Positions 1 through 7,118 of a stretch of DNA of 7,420 nt are shown here, piece by piece (the first letter of the stretch is position 1; each line of letters starts with the position of its first letter). The DNA lies in NCBI GenBank assembly GCA_028279945.1, contig JANQMT010000042.1:1-7420 (forward strand), read 5' to 3'. This stretch comes from JAKSCF01 sp028279945 (lineage in GTDB: Bacteria > Bacillota > Clostridia > Peptostreptococcales > JAAYPU01). The notes beneath the pieces were generated by a model, which did no database searches, was not told the DNA's origin, and saw only the letters and a program-made list of their open reading frames with translations. The translations under genes were made by a program, and so were the position numbers.

Positions 1-1308
1 AGAACTGGTGCGGTAATAACAATTGATGATACAGACTATATAACAGATGAAAATGGTAAAGTAGCGGTTGTGCTTGAGGCAGGAAATTATACTGTAGAGG
101 TATCTAAAGAAGGGGAAGACTATCCTGAATTAGTAAGACGGGAATTTTATATAACAGTTCTAGATATTAATTCAGTTGATGATTTAATTGAGGAACTAAG
201 GGATCACTATAATAATGATAGTACATTTACTTTTAGAGAAGCATTGGCTTATCATTTTTCAAGTGATGACATCAATAACGATATAATAACAATTAATCAA
301 AAGTATGAAATAGAGAATAATCCTTCACAAGCAGCTGATTATGCAAAAAACATTATCGGACTACTTGCAGCAGGAGAAAACCCTAAGAATTATCTAGGAG
401 TTAATTATGTTCAAACATTAATAGATGCTCAAAAAGAAAGCGGTGTATTTGAAATAAGCACTGAAGGCGGATATGCAACTCAAACCGTATTTAGTGTAAT
501 AGCGTTGGATATGGCAGAAGCAGATTATAATAAAGAAAACGCTCTAAATGCATTACTTGAATTCCAGGATGAGACAACAGGTAGTTTTGGAGCAGTGGAT
601 GATACAGCTATGTGTCTTTTAGCACTTGGACAACATAGGAACTTAAATGGCGTAAATCAAGCCATAGAAAAAGCATTAGCCTACATAAAAACAAGACAAT
701 CTAGCGCGGGTGGTTTTGGATATAGTGAACAGTGGCCAGAGGATAATGTATATTCTATATCTGCAGTTATTCAAGGACTGATTGCAGTAGGTGAAGATCC
801 TCTTTCTGAAGGATGGATAAAGAATGATAATAGTATGCTAGATGCTTTGTTAAGCTTTAAAGCGTCTAATTTATTCGGTAATGCTGGAGCAAACGAACAA
901 GCATTTTTGGCAATCTCAGATTTATATAGAGGACATTCCATGTATCAAAACTTTGAATTTACTGAAGCTCCAGACCAAGATATAGAATATGACTTTACCT
1001 TGACTAGAGAAGGCAATACAATCCTGCAAAACGGCTGTGAAGCTAAAATAATCATTCAAGTTGAAAATACTTCAACCAATCCATATGAGGCTACCATCAT
1101 TATAGCTTTATACAAGATAGAGGGCTCAAGTAAAGAAATGGTAAACTATATATTTATTAATGAAACAATAGAGGCAGAATCAACAGAAGAATTGGCAGGT
1201 GGTTTTTTGATTCCCGAAACAGGTGAGTATGATATTAAAGCCATGCTATGGGATGATTTTGAGAATAAACAGTCCCTTGCTGAACCCGTTACTATAGAAG
1301 TCCAGTAG
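1..1308 (+). CDS. Partial surface protein: alpha/alpha-toroid (prenyltransferase-repeat) domain between Ig-like domains
   Basis: The frame is open from base 1 to the TAG at 1306-1308, so the 5' end lies outside the window and 435 residues are visible. Fragment residues 1-53 form a beta-rich Ig-like or carboxypeptidase-regulatory-like module (TDENGK, LEAGNYTVEV). Residues about 58-312 carry helical repeats of the prenyltransferase/squalene-oxidase type: GGYATQTVFSVIAL, GSFGAVDDTAMCLLAL, GGFGYSEQWPEDNVYSISAV and IQGLIAVGEDP are hallmark segments. Such domains occur in bacterial exported proteins and in the cobalamin-binding alpha domain of transcobalamin and intrinsic factor. Residues about 325-435 form a second Ig-like domain ending YDIKAMLWDD, a pattern common in clostridial surface proteins. 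No anchor is visible, and a signal peptide would be upstream. The next gene starts 14 bp later and encodes a DUF4430-SLH protein, suggesting joint work at the cell surface. The toroid fold is clear; ligand and function are inferred. An enzymatic terpene cyclase is unlikely because no DDTA or DXDD acid motif context is seen. Confidence 0.85.
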   Translation, partial: RTGAVITIDDTDYITDENGKVAVVLEAGNYTVEVSKEGEDYPELVRREFYITVLDINSVDDLIEELRDHYNNDSTFTFREALAYHFSSDDINNDIITINQKYEIENNPSQAADYAKNIIGLLAAGENPKNYLGVNYVQTLIDAQKESGVFEISTEGGYATQTVFSVIALDMAEADYNKENALNALLEFQDETTGSFGAVDDTAMCLLALGQHRNLNGVNQAIEKALAYIKTRQSSAGGFGYSEQWPEDNVYSISAVIQGLIAVGEDPLSEGWIKNDNSMLDALLSFKASNLFGNAGANEQAFLAISDLYRGHSMYQNFEFTEAPDQDIEYDFTLTREGNTILQNGCEAKIIIQVENTSTNPYEATIIIALYKIEGSSKEMVNYIFINETIEAESTEELAGGFLIPETGEYDIKAMLWDDFENKQSLAEPVTIEVQ

Positions 1309-1322
1309 GAAGGAGAGTAGAG

Positions 1323-3098
1323 ATGAAAAAAATTATATTAACACTACTTATATTTGCTTTCTTGTTCAGTCCTTCCTTTGGTGATGGAGCCATTGACCTT
1401 GATATAGATGGTGATACAGTTCAGGTTACGGTTAACGGTACTCCAAATAAATCGATATCTATCGTTATCAGTGATGATTATAGAAAATACTATATTGACC
1501 AGGGGGTTACAGACTCCCATGGAAATATTACGTTCAGTGTTACTTTGGATGAAGGGAAGAATTATAACTGCTCTGTTAATATTAACGGAGCAGTTAAGAC
1601 CCAAGCTTTTTCTGTAAACTCAATTGATCCGGGTGAAGATCCCGAAGAACCAAATGATTCAGAGGAAGATATAGCTAAAGTATCTATAAAGGGCTATAAT
1701 GGCTATATCTTATCTGCAACCCAAGTTGAAGTAAAAGAAGGGGATACTGTAGAGAGTGTAACCGAAAGAGTTTTAGATGAAGAAGAAATAGATTATACCA
1801 ATAAAGGTGGGTATTTTTCCAGCATTGGTGGACAGGCAGAACGTGATAAAGGAAATCGAAGTGGTTGGCTTTTCAAACTCAATGGCAAGTATTCAAATGA
1901 TGGGATGGCTGAAGTTGATGTCGATGACGGTGATGAAATCCAGTGGATATACACCACAGATTATATAAAAGATACGAAAGATGGCTTGAATGACAAAGAA
2001 GATTACTTTAAGGAAAGTGATCTGAAATATATCATAAATGAGGCTCTATCCAATAAAACAGGTAGTATTGAATTAAAATTTAAGAATACAAATCCCAATG
2101 AAGCCATCATTAATTTATCCCCAAAGATACATGAAGAAGCCTTTAAAAATGGAATAAAGAAGGTATCTATAAAAACGGAACTAGCAGTTATAGACTTAAC
2201 GACTGAAATATTTAAAGATAGTATTAATGGAAAGCAGATTGGGATAGAAGTAAAAAAGGTTGAAAAGTTAACATCTTTGCCAGAATTAAATGCCTTAATA
2301 CCCAAGAAGAGTATTATAGTTGATATCAATATATTGGTAGAAAACAAAAGAATTAGTCAATTTAATGAACCCTTAGATATTCGTATACCGTATTTAGGCG
2401 ATGCAAAATATGGAGATAGTATAACCGTATTCTTATTAAAGGATGATGGGACAATAGAACCTATGGGTGGTATATATGATGCCAAATCCAAAACAGTCAG
2501 ATTTTCCACCAATCATTTAAGCAAATACTTTGCAAAACCGTCTGTTAAGCAATTTGATGATCTAAATGGCTACCCATGGGCAAAAAATGAAGTTGAGATT
2601 ATGGCAGGAAAGAATTATATAAGGGGAAGAGAAGAAAAAGTATTTGACCCTAGTAAAGATATTACGAGAGCAGAATTCGTTACCATGATTAATCGAATGT
2701 TTAAATACAAAGCATCTGAAAATGCAAAAATTGGTTTTGAAGACGTTAATAAGCAATCTTGGTATTATGAAGAAGTTGCAGCAGCTTGTGAGAACGGATT
2801 AATTAATGGAAAAAGTGAAACAATATTTGACCCAGAGGATAAAATAACTCGACAAGAAGCCTCTAAGATAATTGCAGAGGTTTTAAATAAAAAGTCATAT
2901 GAATCTAAAGAAATAACAGTAGGTGCCTTTACGGATAACAATAAAATCGCATCTTGGGCAAAAGATTCAGTCACCTTATCTTCAGAACTGGGTATTATCA
3001 AAGGGATGAGTAATGGCGAATTTGCTCCTGATGAAAATACAAACCGTGCACAAGCTGCAGTCATGCTTTACAGAATGTATAAAGTAGTTATGAGATAA
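1323..3098 (+). CDS. Secreted DUF4430 protein with three SLH repeats (cell-wall anchored, transcobalamin-C-like)
   Basis: This 591-residue protein starts at ATG 1323 with an AAGGAGAG site at 1310-1317. Residues 1-20 are a signal peptide (KK, then a hydrophobic stretch to SFG). Residues about 22-98 are an Ig-like domain (TDSHGNITF, LDEGKNYNCSV) resembling the module at the start of the upstream protein. An acidic Pro/Glu/Asp linker (103-116) leads to a DUF4430 domain (about 117-212) with GGYFSSIGG, GWLFKLNG and the DGDEIQWIY ending. Residues about 227-405 are a beta-rich region often found before SLH repeats (LDIRIPYLGDAKYGD, VRFSTNHLSKYFA). Three SLH repeats follow, at about 410-462, 471-522 and 535-588. 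Their motifs are ITRAEF, ITRQEA and the degenerate NRAQAA. SLH triplets bind pyruvylated secondary wall polysaccharide, so this protein should sit in the envelope. DUF4430 matches the beta domain of transcobalamin, pairing naturally with the upstream toroid. A hairpin with a T-run follows the stop. Architecture is confident; the ligand is not known. Confidence 0.9.
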   Translation: MKKIILTLLIFAFLFSPSFGDGAIDLDIDGDTVQVTVNGTPNKSISIVISDDYRKYYIDQGVTDSHGNITFSVTLDEGKNYNCSVNINGAVKTQAFSVNSIDPGEDPEEPNDSEEDIAKVSIKGYNGYILSATQVEVKEGDTVESVTERVLDEEEIDYTNKGGYFSSIGGQAERDKGNRSGWLFKLNGKYSNDGMAEVDVDDGDEIQWIYTTDYIKDTKDGLNDKEDYFKESDLKYIINEALSNKTGSIELKFKNTNPNEAIINLSPKIHEEAFKNGIKKVSIKTELAVIDLTTEIFKDSINGKQIGIEVKKVEKLTSLPELNALIPKKSIIVDINILVENKRISQFNEPLDIRIPYLGDAKYGDSITVFLLKDDGTIEPMGGIYDAKSKTVRFSTNHLSKYFAKPSVKQFDDLNGYPWAKNEVEIMAGKNYIRGREEKVFDPSKDITRAEFVTMINRMFKYKASENAKIGFEDVNKQSWYYEEVAAACENGLINGKSETIFDPEDKITRQEASKIIAEVLNKKSYESKEITVGAFTDNNKIASWAKDSVTLSSELGIIKGMSNGEFAPDENTNRAQAAVMLYRMYKVVMR

Positions 3099-3107
3099 CT
3101 TTTCCCC

Positions 3108-3144
3108 AAAAATGGTTTTGCTATAATAGTAAAACCATTTTTTT
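3108..3144 (+). terminator. Rho-independent terminator after the SLH gene
   Basis: AAAAATGGTTTT (3108-3119) pairs perfectly with AAAACCATTTTT (3131-3142). Inside the 11-base loop, CTA/TAG can extend the stem after a G-T pair. Seven T residues run over 3138-3144. It lies 10 bp after the SLH stop codon. The A-run on the left side could also make it work in reverse, although no - strand gene is seen to need it. Confidence 0.8.
3119..3127 (+). promoter_or_regulatory. Candidate extended -10 promoter inside the terminator loop
   Basis: TGC followed by TATAAT (3122-3127) is a perfect extended -10 element. No TTGACA-like -35 lies 16-18 bp upstream, which extended -10 promoters can tolerate. Transcription would start near 3134, in the right arm of the hairpin, leaving about 85 nt of leader before the ATG at 3219. 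It could instead be a chance match in A+T-rich DNA. Confidence 0.4.
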
Positions 3145-3174
3145 AATCTTTAAATCCTAAGTACTTCTAAAATA

Positions 3175-3183
3175 TGGTATAGT
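3175..3183 (+). promoter_or_regulatory. Candidate extended -10 promoter for the REC-HDOD gene
   Basis: TGG followed by TATAGT (3178-3183) is an extended -10 one base away from TATAAT. No good -35 is seen at 16-18 bp. A start near 3190 would give a leader of about 30 nt containing the AGAGGAG ribosome binding site. It is better placed for the gene than the element at 3119. Confidence 0.5.
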
Positions 3184-3218
3184 AGAAAATAATATATATA
3201 AAGCAAGAGGAGCAAAAG

Positions 3219-4379
3219 ATGAATAAATTGATTTTATTTGTTGATGATGAGATAAGAGAATTAGAATCAGTAAAAAATCTATTAGCAGAAAAGTCATATG
3301 GTGTGTACATTGCAAAGAGCAGTGAAGAAGCATTGAATATTTTAAGCAAAACAAAAGTGGACTTAATTATTTCAGATATTGGTATGGCTAATATTCATGA
3401 ATTTATTGCGCGTATCAAGAAACAATATCCTAAGATATTTAGAGTGATATCAAGCGGGCAGGATAATGAAGGTCTGGCATTAAAAGCCATACAAAAAAAT
3501 CTTGCCAAGCTACATGTCTATAAGCCTTGGGACGGCAAAGCTTTTATTGATATTGTAAATCGGATATTTGAATTTAAGAAAACCATTACCAGTCCTGAAT
3601 TGATTCGGATTATTAATAATTTTGAAGTATTGCCGACACTACCCAGTCTATATACAGATTTATGTGAAGCCATTAATAATGAAGAAGACATTGAAAAAAT
3701 AGCGGCTATGATTACAAAAGATCAAGCAGTTGCAACAAAAGTATTACATGTCTCCAATTCGGCTTACTATGGCATGAAGACAAGCTCCATCAATCAGGCG
3801 ATTATGAATATTGGACTTAACAATATAAAGGACATTGTTTTTGCAACTGTGATTTTCAATAATAATCTTTATCCGTCTATGATGACCCATCTGAACAAAC
3901 TATGGGAGCATGCCTATACCTGCAACCAATTAACACTGGAGTTATATAAAAAGATTTTTAAAGAAAAGGTTTCTTTAAGTTCTTTATCTGCCGGATTGTT
4001 GCATGACATTGGGAAATTGGTATTAGTGAATGTATTTGGTTATGATTACTTTGACATATTGGTCAATCACGATTGTGTAGAATATGAAAAAGAGAACCTT
4101 GGCATTACACACCAAGAAATAGGCGGATACTTGTTGGATTGGTGGGAATTGCCGCTTCCAATCGTTGAAGTTGTATTATATCATCATGATCCTTTAAATG
4201 ATATGATCATCAATAAAGATTTAGTTGCTATTGTCCACCTAGCAGATTACTATTCATCTCAGAAGGTTGGAATAGAACCGGATAATGTTTTAGATGAAGG
4301 TGTTTTTGAGTATTTAGGTGTAGAAAAGAGCACCGTAGAAGAACTGATAGCAGACTATATTGCTATTTGTTTCCATTAA
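3219..4379 (+). CDS. Response regulator receiver-HDOD domain signalling protein
   Basis: This 386-residue protein starts at ATG 3219, preceded by AGAGGAG (3206-3212) six bases away. Residues 1-120 are a receiver domain with acidic pair D9-D10, phosphoacceptor D53 in IISDIGM, S79 in the switch position and K102 in YKPWD. All key phosphorylation residues are thus present. Residues about 128-345 are an HDOD domain: LPTLPSLYTDLCEAI, ITKDQAVATKVLHVSNSAYYG and the GLLHDIGKLVL motif. Histidines and aspartates expected of HD-type metal sites can be matched (H231, H262-D263, H298, H322-H323, D343), but the GYP motif of c-di-GMP phosphodiesterases is absent. HDOD proteins are mostly non-enzymatic output or scaffold modules in signalling, so a phosphorylation-controlled regulatory role is likely; the target is unknown. 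No histidine kinase is in the window. It follows its own promoter candidates, and 83 bp without an obvious terminator separate it from the CNNM gene, so read-through is possible. Confidence 0.92.
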   Translation: MNKLILFVDDEIRELESVKNLLAEKSYGVYIAKSSEEALNILSKTKVDLIISDIGMANIHEFIARIKKQYPKIFRVISSGQDNEGLALKAIQKNLAKLHVYKPWDGKAFIDIVNRIFEFKKTITSPELIRIINNFEVLPTLPSLYTDLCEAINNEEDIEKIAAMITKDQAVATKVLHVSNSAYYGMKTSSINQAIMNIGLNNIKDIVFATVIFNNNLYPSMMTHLNKLWEHAYTCNQLTLELYKKIFKEKVSLSSLSAGLLHDIGKLVLVNVFGYDYFDILVNHDCVEYEKENLGITHQEIGGYLLDWWELPLPIVEVVLYHHDPLNDMIINKDLVAIVHLADYYSSQKVGIEPDNVLDEGVFEYLGVEKSTVEELIADYIAICFH

Positions 4380-4448
4380 AAGTAAAAAAGAGTTTAAAGA
4401 ATAGATTTTATATGGAAGAGTTATCATAATAAAATAACAATTTATATT

Positions 4449-4456
4449 AGAGGTGA
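4449..4456 (+). promoter_or_regulatory. Ribosome binding site fixing a TTG start
   Basis: AGAGGTGA lies six bases before TTG 4463 and closely matches the anti-Shine-Dalgarno sequence. The next in-frame ATG is codon 28, inside the conserved N-terminal membrane segment, so TTG is the right start. The ATG at 4467 is out of frame. Confidence 0.75.
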
Positions 4457-4462
4457 ATAGCA

Positions 4463-5695
4463 TTGAATGAGATAGCCAGATGGATCGTACTTATTATTTT
4501 AATTTTTTTATCAGGTTTTTTTTCTTCTTGTGAAACAGCATTGATGTCTTTAAATAAAATAAAAATAAGGCATATGGCGGAAAAAAGAGCGAAAGGTGCT
4601 CAAACGATTTTAGAGCTCACAAACAACCCTAATCAACTGTTGGGTGCAATACTGGTAGGGAATAATATCGTCAATATAAGTGCATCGGCACTGGCAACTT
4701 TTGTAGCTATAGAATATTTTGGAGACACAGGTGTAGGTATTGCGACAGGTGTAATGACGATTGTAATATTGGTTTTTGGAGAAATAACGCCTAAATCTTT
4801 TGCCATTAAAAATTCTGAAAAAATTGCCTTGCTGGTAGCACCATTTATTTTATTGATCACAAAAGTTTTAGGGCCACTGGTTTATTTGCTTACCAGCTTT
4901 ACGAATTTGCTTATTGGAAAAGGCAGCAGCAGCCAACCCTTTATCACAGAGGACGAGTTTAAAACCATGGTACAAGTAAGTCATGAAGAAGGGGTGTTGG
5001 AGCGGGAAGAAAGAAAAATGATTGACAATGTCTTTGAATTTGGTGATTCACAAGTAGAAGAAGTTATGACGCCCAGAACCGACATGGCAGCAATAGAAAT
5101 TCAATCGACTTATGATGAAATCATAGCCATTTTTAAAGCAACTCAATTTTCAAGAATTCCTGTATACAAAGAAATAATAGATGATATAGTCGGAATATTG
5201 TACATAAAGGATTTGATTTTTCATGATAAAGAAAAAGAGGCCTTTAATATTTCCAAATATATAAGAGACCCTTTTTTTACCTATGAATTTATGAAAACGA
5301 CTGAAGTATTTGATGAGATGCGGAAGAACAGAATGCCTGTTGCCATAGTGTTGGATGAATATGGCGGAACATCCGGCATAGTGACCATGGAGGATTTGGT
5401 TGAAGAAATAGTGGGAGAAATAGAAGATGAATATGATGAAGAAAAACGAGAAATAGAGGTCATTAATGAATATGAATATATGGCAGACGGAAGCGCAAAA
5501 ATTGATTTGGTTAATGAGATATTAGGCGTAAATATATATTCCGAACAGTTTGATTCTATTGGGGGATTCATACTGGGAGAGTTGAATCGATTACCTCACA
5601 ATGGAGAGATATTTGAATACAATAATATAAAATTTACTGTTGAGAAAGTCCATAAGAATAGGATTGTAAAAATTAAGATAGTTATTAAAAGGTAA
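4463..5695 (+). CDS. CNNM/CorC-family membrane protein (DUF21, CBS pair, CorC_HlyC)
   Basis: This 410-residue protein has the full-length layout of the family once called hemolysin C-like. DUF21 spans about 1-155 with hydrophobic segments near 5-25, 59-83, 89-107 and 122-150. Conserved motifs are SSCETALMSLN, GNNIVNISASALAT and FGEITPK. A CBS-domain pair (about 197-325) contains VMTPRTDMAAI, SRIPVY, VGILYIKDL and DEYGGTSGIVTMEDLVEE. The CorC_HlyC domain fills about 337-408 (ADGSAKIDLVNEILG, IGGFILGEL). Members include human CNNM proteins, bacterial CorC and Bacillus MpfA, tied to Mg2+ efflux or exchange. The CBS pair senses ATP-Mg2+ in studied members. A role in divalent cation balance at the cytoplasmic membrane is therefore likely; the direction of transport and exact ion are not shown by sequence. 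The hemolysin label is historical. It begins at TTG. A weak CATAAT at 4425-4430 is the only promoter-like match in the 83-bp gap, so cotranscription with the REC-HDOD gene is possible. A strong terminator follows. Confidence 0.93.
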   Translation: MNEIARWIVLIILIFLSGFFSSCETALMSLNKIKIRHMAEKRAKGAQTILELTNNPNQLLGAILVGNNIVNISASALATFVAIEYFGDTGVGIATGVMTIVILVFGEITPKSFAIKNSEKIALLVAPFILLITKVLGPLVYLLTSFTNLLIGKGSSSQPFITEDEFKTMVQVSHEEGVLEREERKMIDNVFEFGDSQVEEVMTPRTDMAAIEIQSTYDEIIAIFKATQFSRIPVYKEIIDDIVGILYIKDLIFHDKEKEAFNISKYIRDPFFTYEFMKTTEVFDEMRKNRMPVAIVLDEYGGTSGIVTMEDLVEEIVGEIEDEYDEEKREIEVINEYEYMADGSAKIDLVNEILGVNIYSEQFDSIGGFILGELNRLPHNGEIFEYNNIKFTVEKVHKNRIVKIKIVIKR

Positions 5696-5708
5696 TTAAA
5701 AAGTAATT

Positions 5709-5776
5709 AAAAGACATACCGCATAGCTGGTATCCTGTATAAGATACCAGCTAACTGGTAAAATGTCTTTTTTTTT
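5709..5776 (+). terminator. Large branched Rho-independent terminator
   Basis: Outer arms AAAAGACAT (5709-5717) and ATGTCTTTT (5763-5771) are complementary and run into a T-tract ending at 5776. Inside, TAGCTGGTATC (5724-5734) pairs perfectly with GATACCAGCTA (5743-5753). An alternative fold is possible: ATACC/GGTAT (5716-5720 with 5729-5733) plus TACCAG/CTGGTA (5745-5750 with 5755-5760). It starts 14 bp after the CNNM stop and ends 45 bp before the radical SAM start codon. Confidence 0.8.
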
Positions 5777-5778
5777 GA

Positions 5779-5784
5779 TATGAT
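5779..5784 (+). promoter_or_regulatory. Possible -10 element for the radical SAM gene
   Basis: TATGAT follows the terminator T-tract directly and is followed by AAAAC, a common Firmicute promoter context. At 17 bp spacing the -35 position reads TGGTAA, only half matching TTGACA and lying inside the terminator stem. It would give a leader of about 30 nt with the GGGGGAG site. Support is weak. Confidence 0.3.
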
Positions 5785-5821
5785 AAAACTCTATGTATAG
5801 GACATATGGGGGAGTTTTATT

Positions 5822-7075
5822 ATGATATTAACCAGTATATTTAGAGTCATTTTATCTCGTTCTTTTAAACCTTTTATTTTTCAAGGCAAACCTAATGAGC
5901 CTATGGCTGATTATAATGTTCCTCAGCTGGGTGCTTATGTTCATATACCATTTTGTGAAAAGATTTGCAGTTTTTGTCCATATAACAAAGTATTATATGA
6001 AAAAGAGCTTGCAGATGTATATGTCAATGCTTTACTTAAAGAAATTGATTTGGTAGGACAAAAACAAACCCAAAAAAAAGAAATAACCAGCATCTATTTT
6101 GGAGGAGGTACGCCTGCTCTTGTAGTGGAAAAATTGGAAGTTATTATAAATAAAATAAAGCTGTATTTTAGCATTCAAGACGGTGTTGCCATTGAACTTC
6201 ATCCGGACAATATAAATGAAAAACTATTAGAACAGTTGAAAAAAGCAGGCGTAGATATGATTAGTGTTGGTGTTCAATCCTTTGATGAAGGCTGCCTAAA
6301 AAAATTGGGGAGAGCACCGGATCATGTATCAGACAAAATAAAGATGGTTAAATCTTATAATTTTAGAGTCATAGATGTGGATTTAATTTTCGGTATTCCG
6401 TCTCAAACGAAGAAGACGTTAATGGCTGATTTTAACCATGCCTTTGAATGTGGTGCTACTCAAATATCCACGTACCCATTCATCGATTTTTCTTATGCCA
6501 ATAATGCACATAAACCTATTAATGGCATTAAAAAGAAAAAGATGTTAGATTGTTTGGTTAAAAATGCAGAAGAGATGGGTGTCCAAAGAACATCGGTATG
6601 GACGTTTGCCAAAAAAGGAACTAAGCAGTATTCTTCAGTGACCCGAGAGAATTTCTTAGGCTTTGGTGCCGGTGCCACCACATTGCTGAAAGATCAATTT
6701 AAAATTAATACATTTGTAGTAGAAGCGTATATCAAAGCAACTCAAGACAATAAGATGCCTACAGCGTTGGTATTAGATTTTACGCCTAAGCAAAGACAAT
6801 TGTATTGGCTGTTTTGGAGTGCATACAATATGTTTTTACATGAAGCATCATTTGAAAAACTCTTTGAAAAAAAGCTTAATAAAGAGTTTGGAATTGAAAT
6901 TGCTTTATCAAAGCTACTGGGGTTGTTGAAAAAGATAGACGGTGGATACGTTTTAACCCATAGAGGGGCATATTTATTCCATTTTATTGAGCAAACCTAT
7001 ACCACAGCTTATATCGATAAAATGTGGCGCATTGCAAGAAATCAAAGTTATCCAAATAAAGTGGTGTTGAGATAA
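5822..7075 (+). CDS. HemN/HemW-like radical SAM protein (coproporphyrinogen III oxidase family)
   Basis: This 417-residue protein starts at ATG 5822, seven bases after GGGGGAG (5808-5814). C45, C49 and C52 in HIPFCEKICSFC form the CX3CX2C site for a [4Fe-4S] cluster, and GGGTP (94-98) is the SAM-binding motif. IELHPDN (E125), GVQSFD (Q152) and DVDLIFGIP (D187) match other conserved positions of the HemN family. GFGAGATT (280-287) and a C-terminal helical region (about 320-400) match the HemN C-terminal layout. The family includes HemN (anaerobic coproporphyrinogen III decarboxylase), HemW (heme chaperone) and heme-opening relatives. The sequence after the cluster, CPYNK, resembles HemN CGCNK with the fourth Cys changed to Tyr. 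Residues 1-36 are longer than usual before the HIPFC motif and begin with a hydrophobic-basic stretch that could form a peripheral membrane helix. No other heme gene is in view, so the substrate cannot be assigned. Radical SAM chemistry is near certain; HemN activity is not. Confidence 0.9.
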   Translation: MILTSIFRVILSRSFKPFIFQGKPNEPMADYNVPQLGAYVHIPFCEKICSFCPYNKVLYEKELADVYVNALLKEIDLVGQKQTQKKEITSIYFGGGTPALVVEKLEVIINKIKLYFSIQDGVAIELHPDNINEKLLEQLKKAGVDMISVGVQSFDEGCLKKLGRAPDHVSDKIKMVKSYNFRVIDVDLIFGIPSQTKKTLMADFNHAFECGATQISTYPFIDFSYANNAHKPINGIKKKKMLDCLVKNAEEMGVQRTSVWTFAKKGTKQYSSVTRENFLGFGAGATTLLKDQFKINTFVVEAYIKATQDNKMPTALVLDFTPKQRQLYWLFWSAYNMFLHEASFEKLFEKKLNKEFGIEIALSKLLGLLKKIDGGYVLTHRGAYLFHFIEQTYTTAYIDKMWRIARNQSYPNKVVLR

Positions 7076-7118
7076 AATGTAACGGGTTAAACTTAGCCCT
7101 GGATTGTTGTAAATTGAA

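Noticed and set aside
70..72. GTG as start codon of the first gene
   Set aside because: The frame is open back to base 1 and the upstream residues continue the same Ig-like domain. No ribosome binding site precedes it, so the gene is truncated by the window.
1408..1617. 69-codon + strand frame inside the SLH gene
   Set aside because: It overlaps the conserved Ig-like domain of the real gene in another frame and shows no domain of its own.
2003..2347. 114-codon reading frame on the - strand
   Set aside because: It lies wholly inside the SLH gene, has no ribosome binding site or recognisable domain, and is the mirror of a well-supported protein. The other - strand frames (for example 2765-3064, 5281-5571, 6984-7172) fail in the same way.
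4402..4430. Promoter for the CNNM gene (TAGATT with CATAAT)
   Set aside because: The -35 matches only half the consensus and there is no extended -10. It is indistinguishable from background in such A+T-rich DNA.
7084..7099. GGGTTAA/TTAGCCC hairpin as terminator of the radical SAM gene
   Set aside because: The loop is only two bases unless a pair opens, and no T-tract follows. It might be a weak stop at best.
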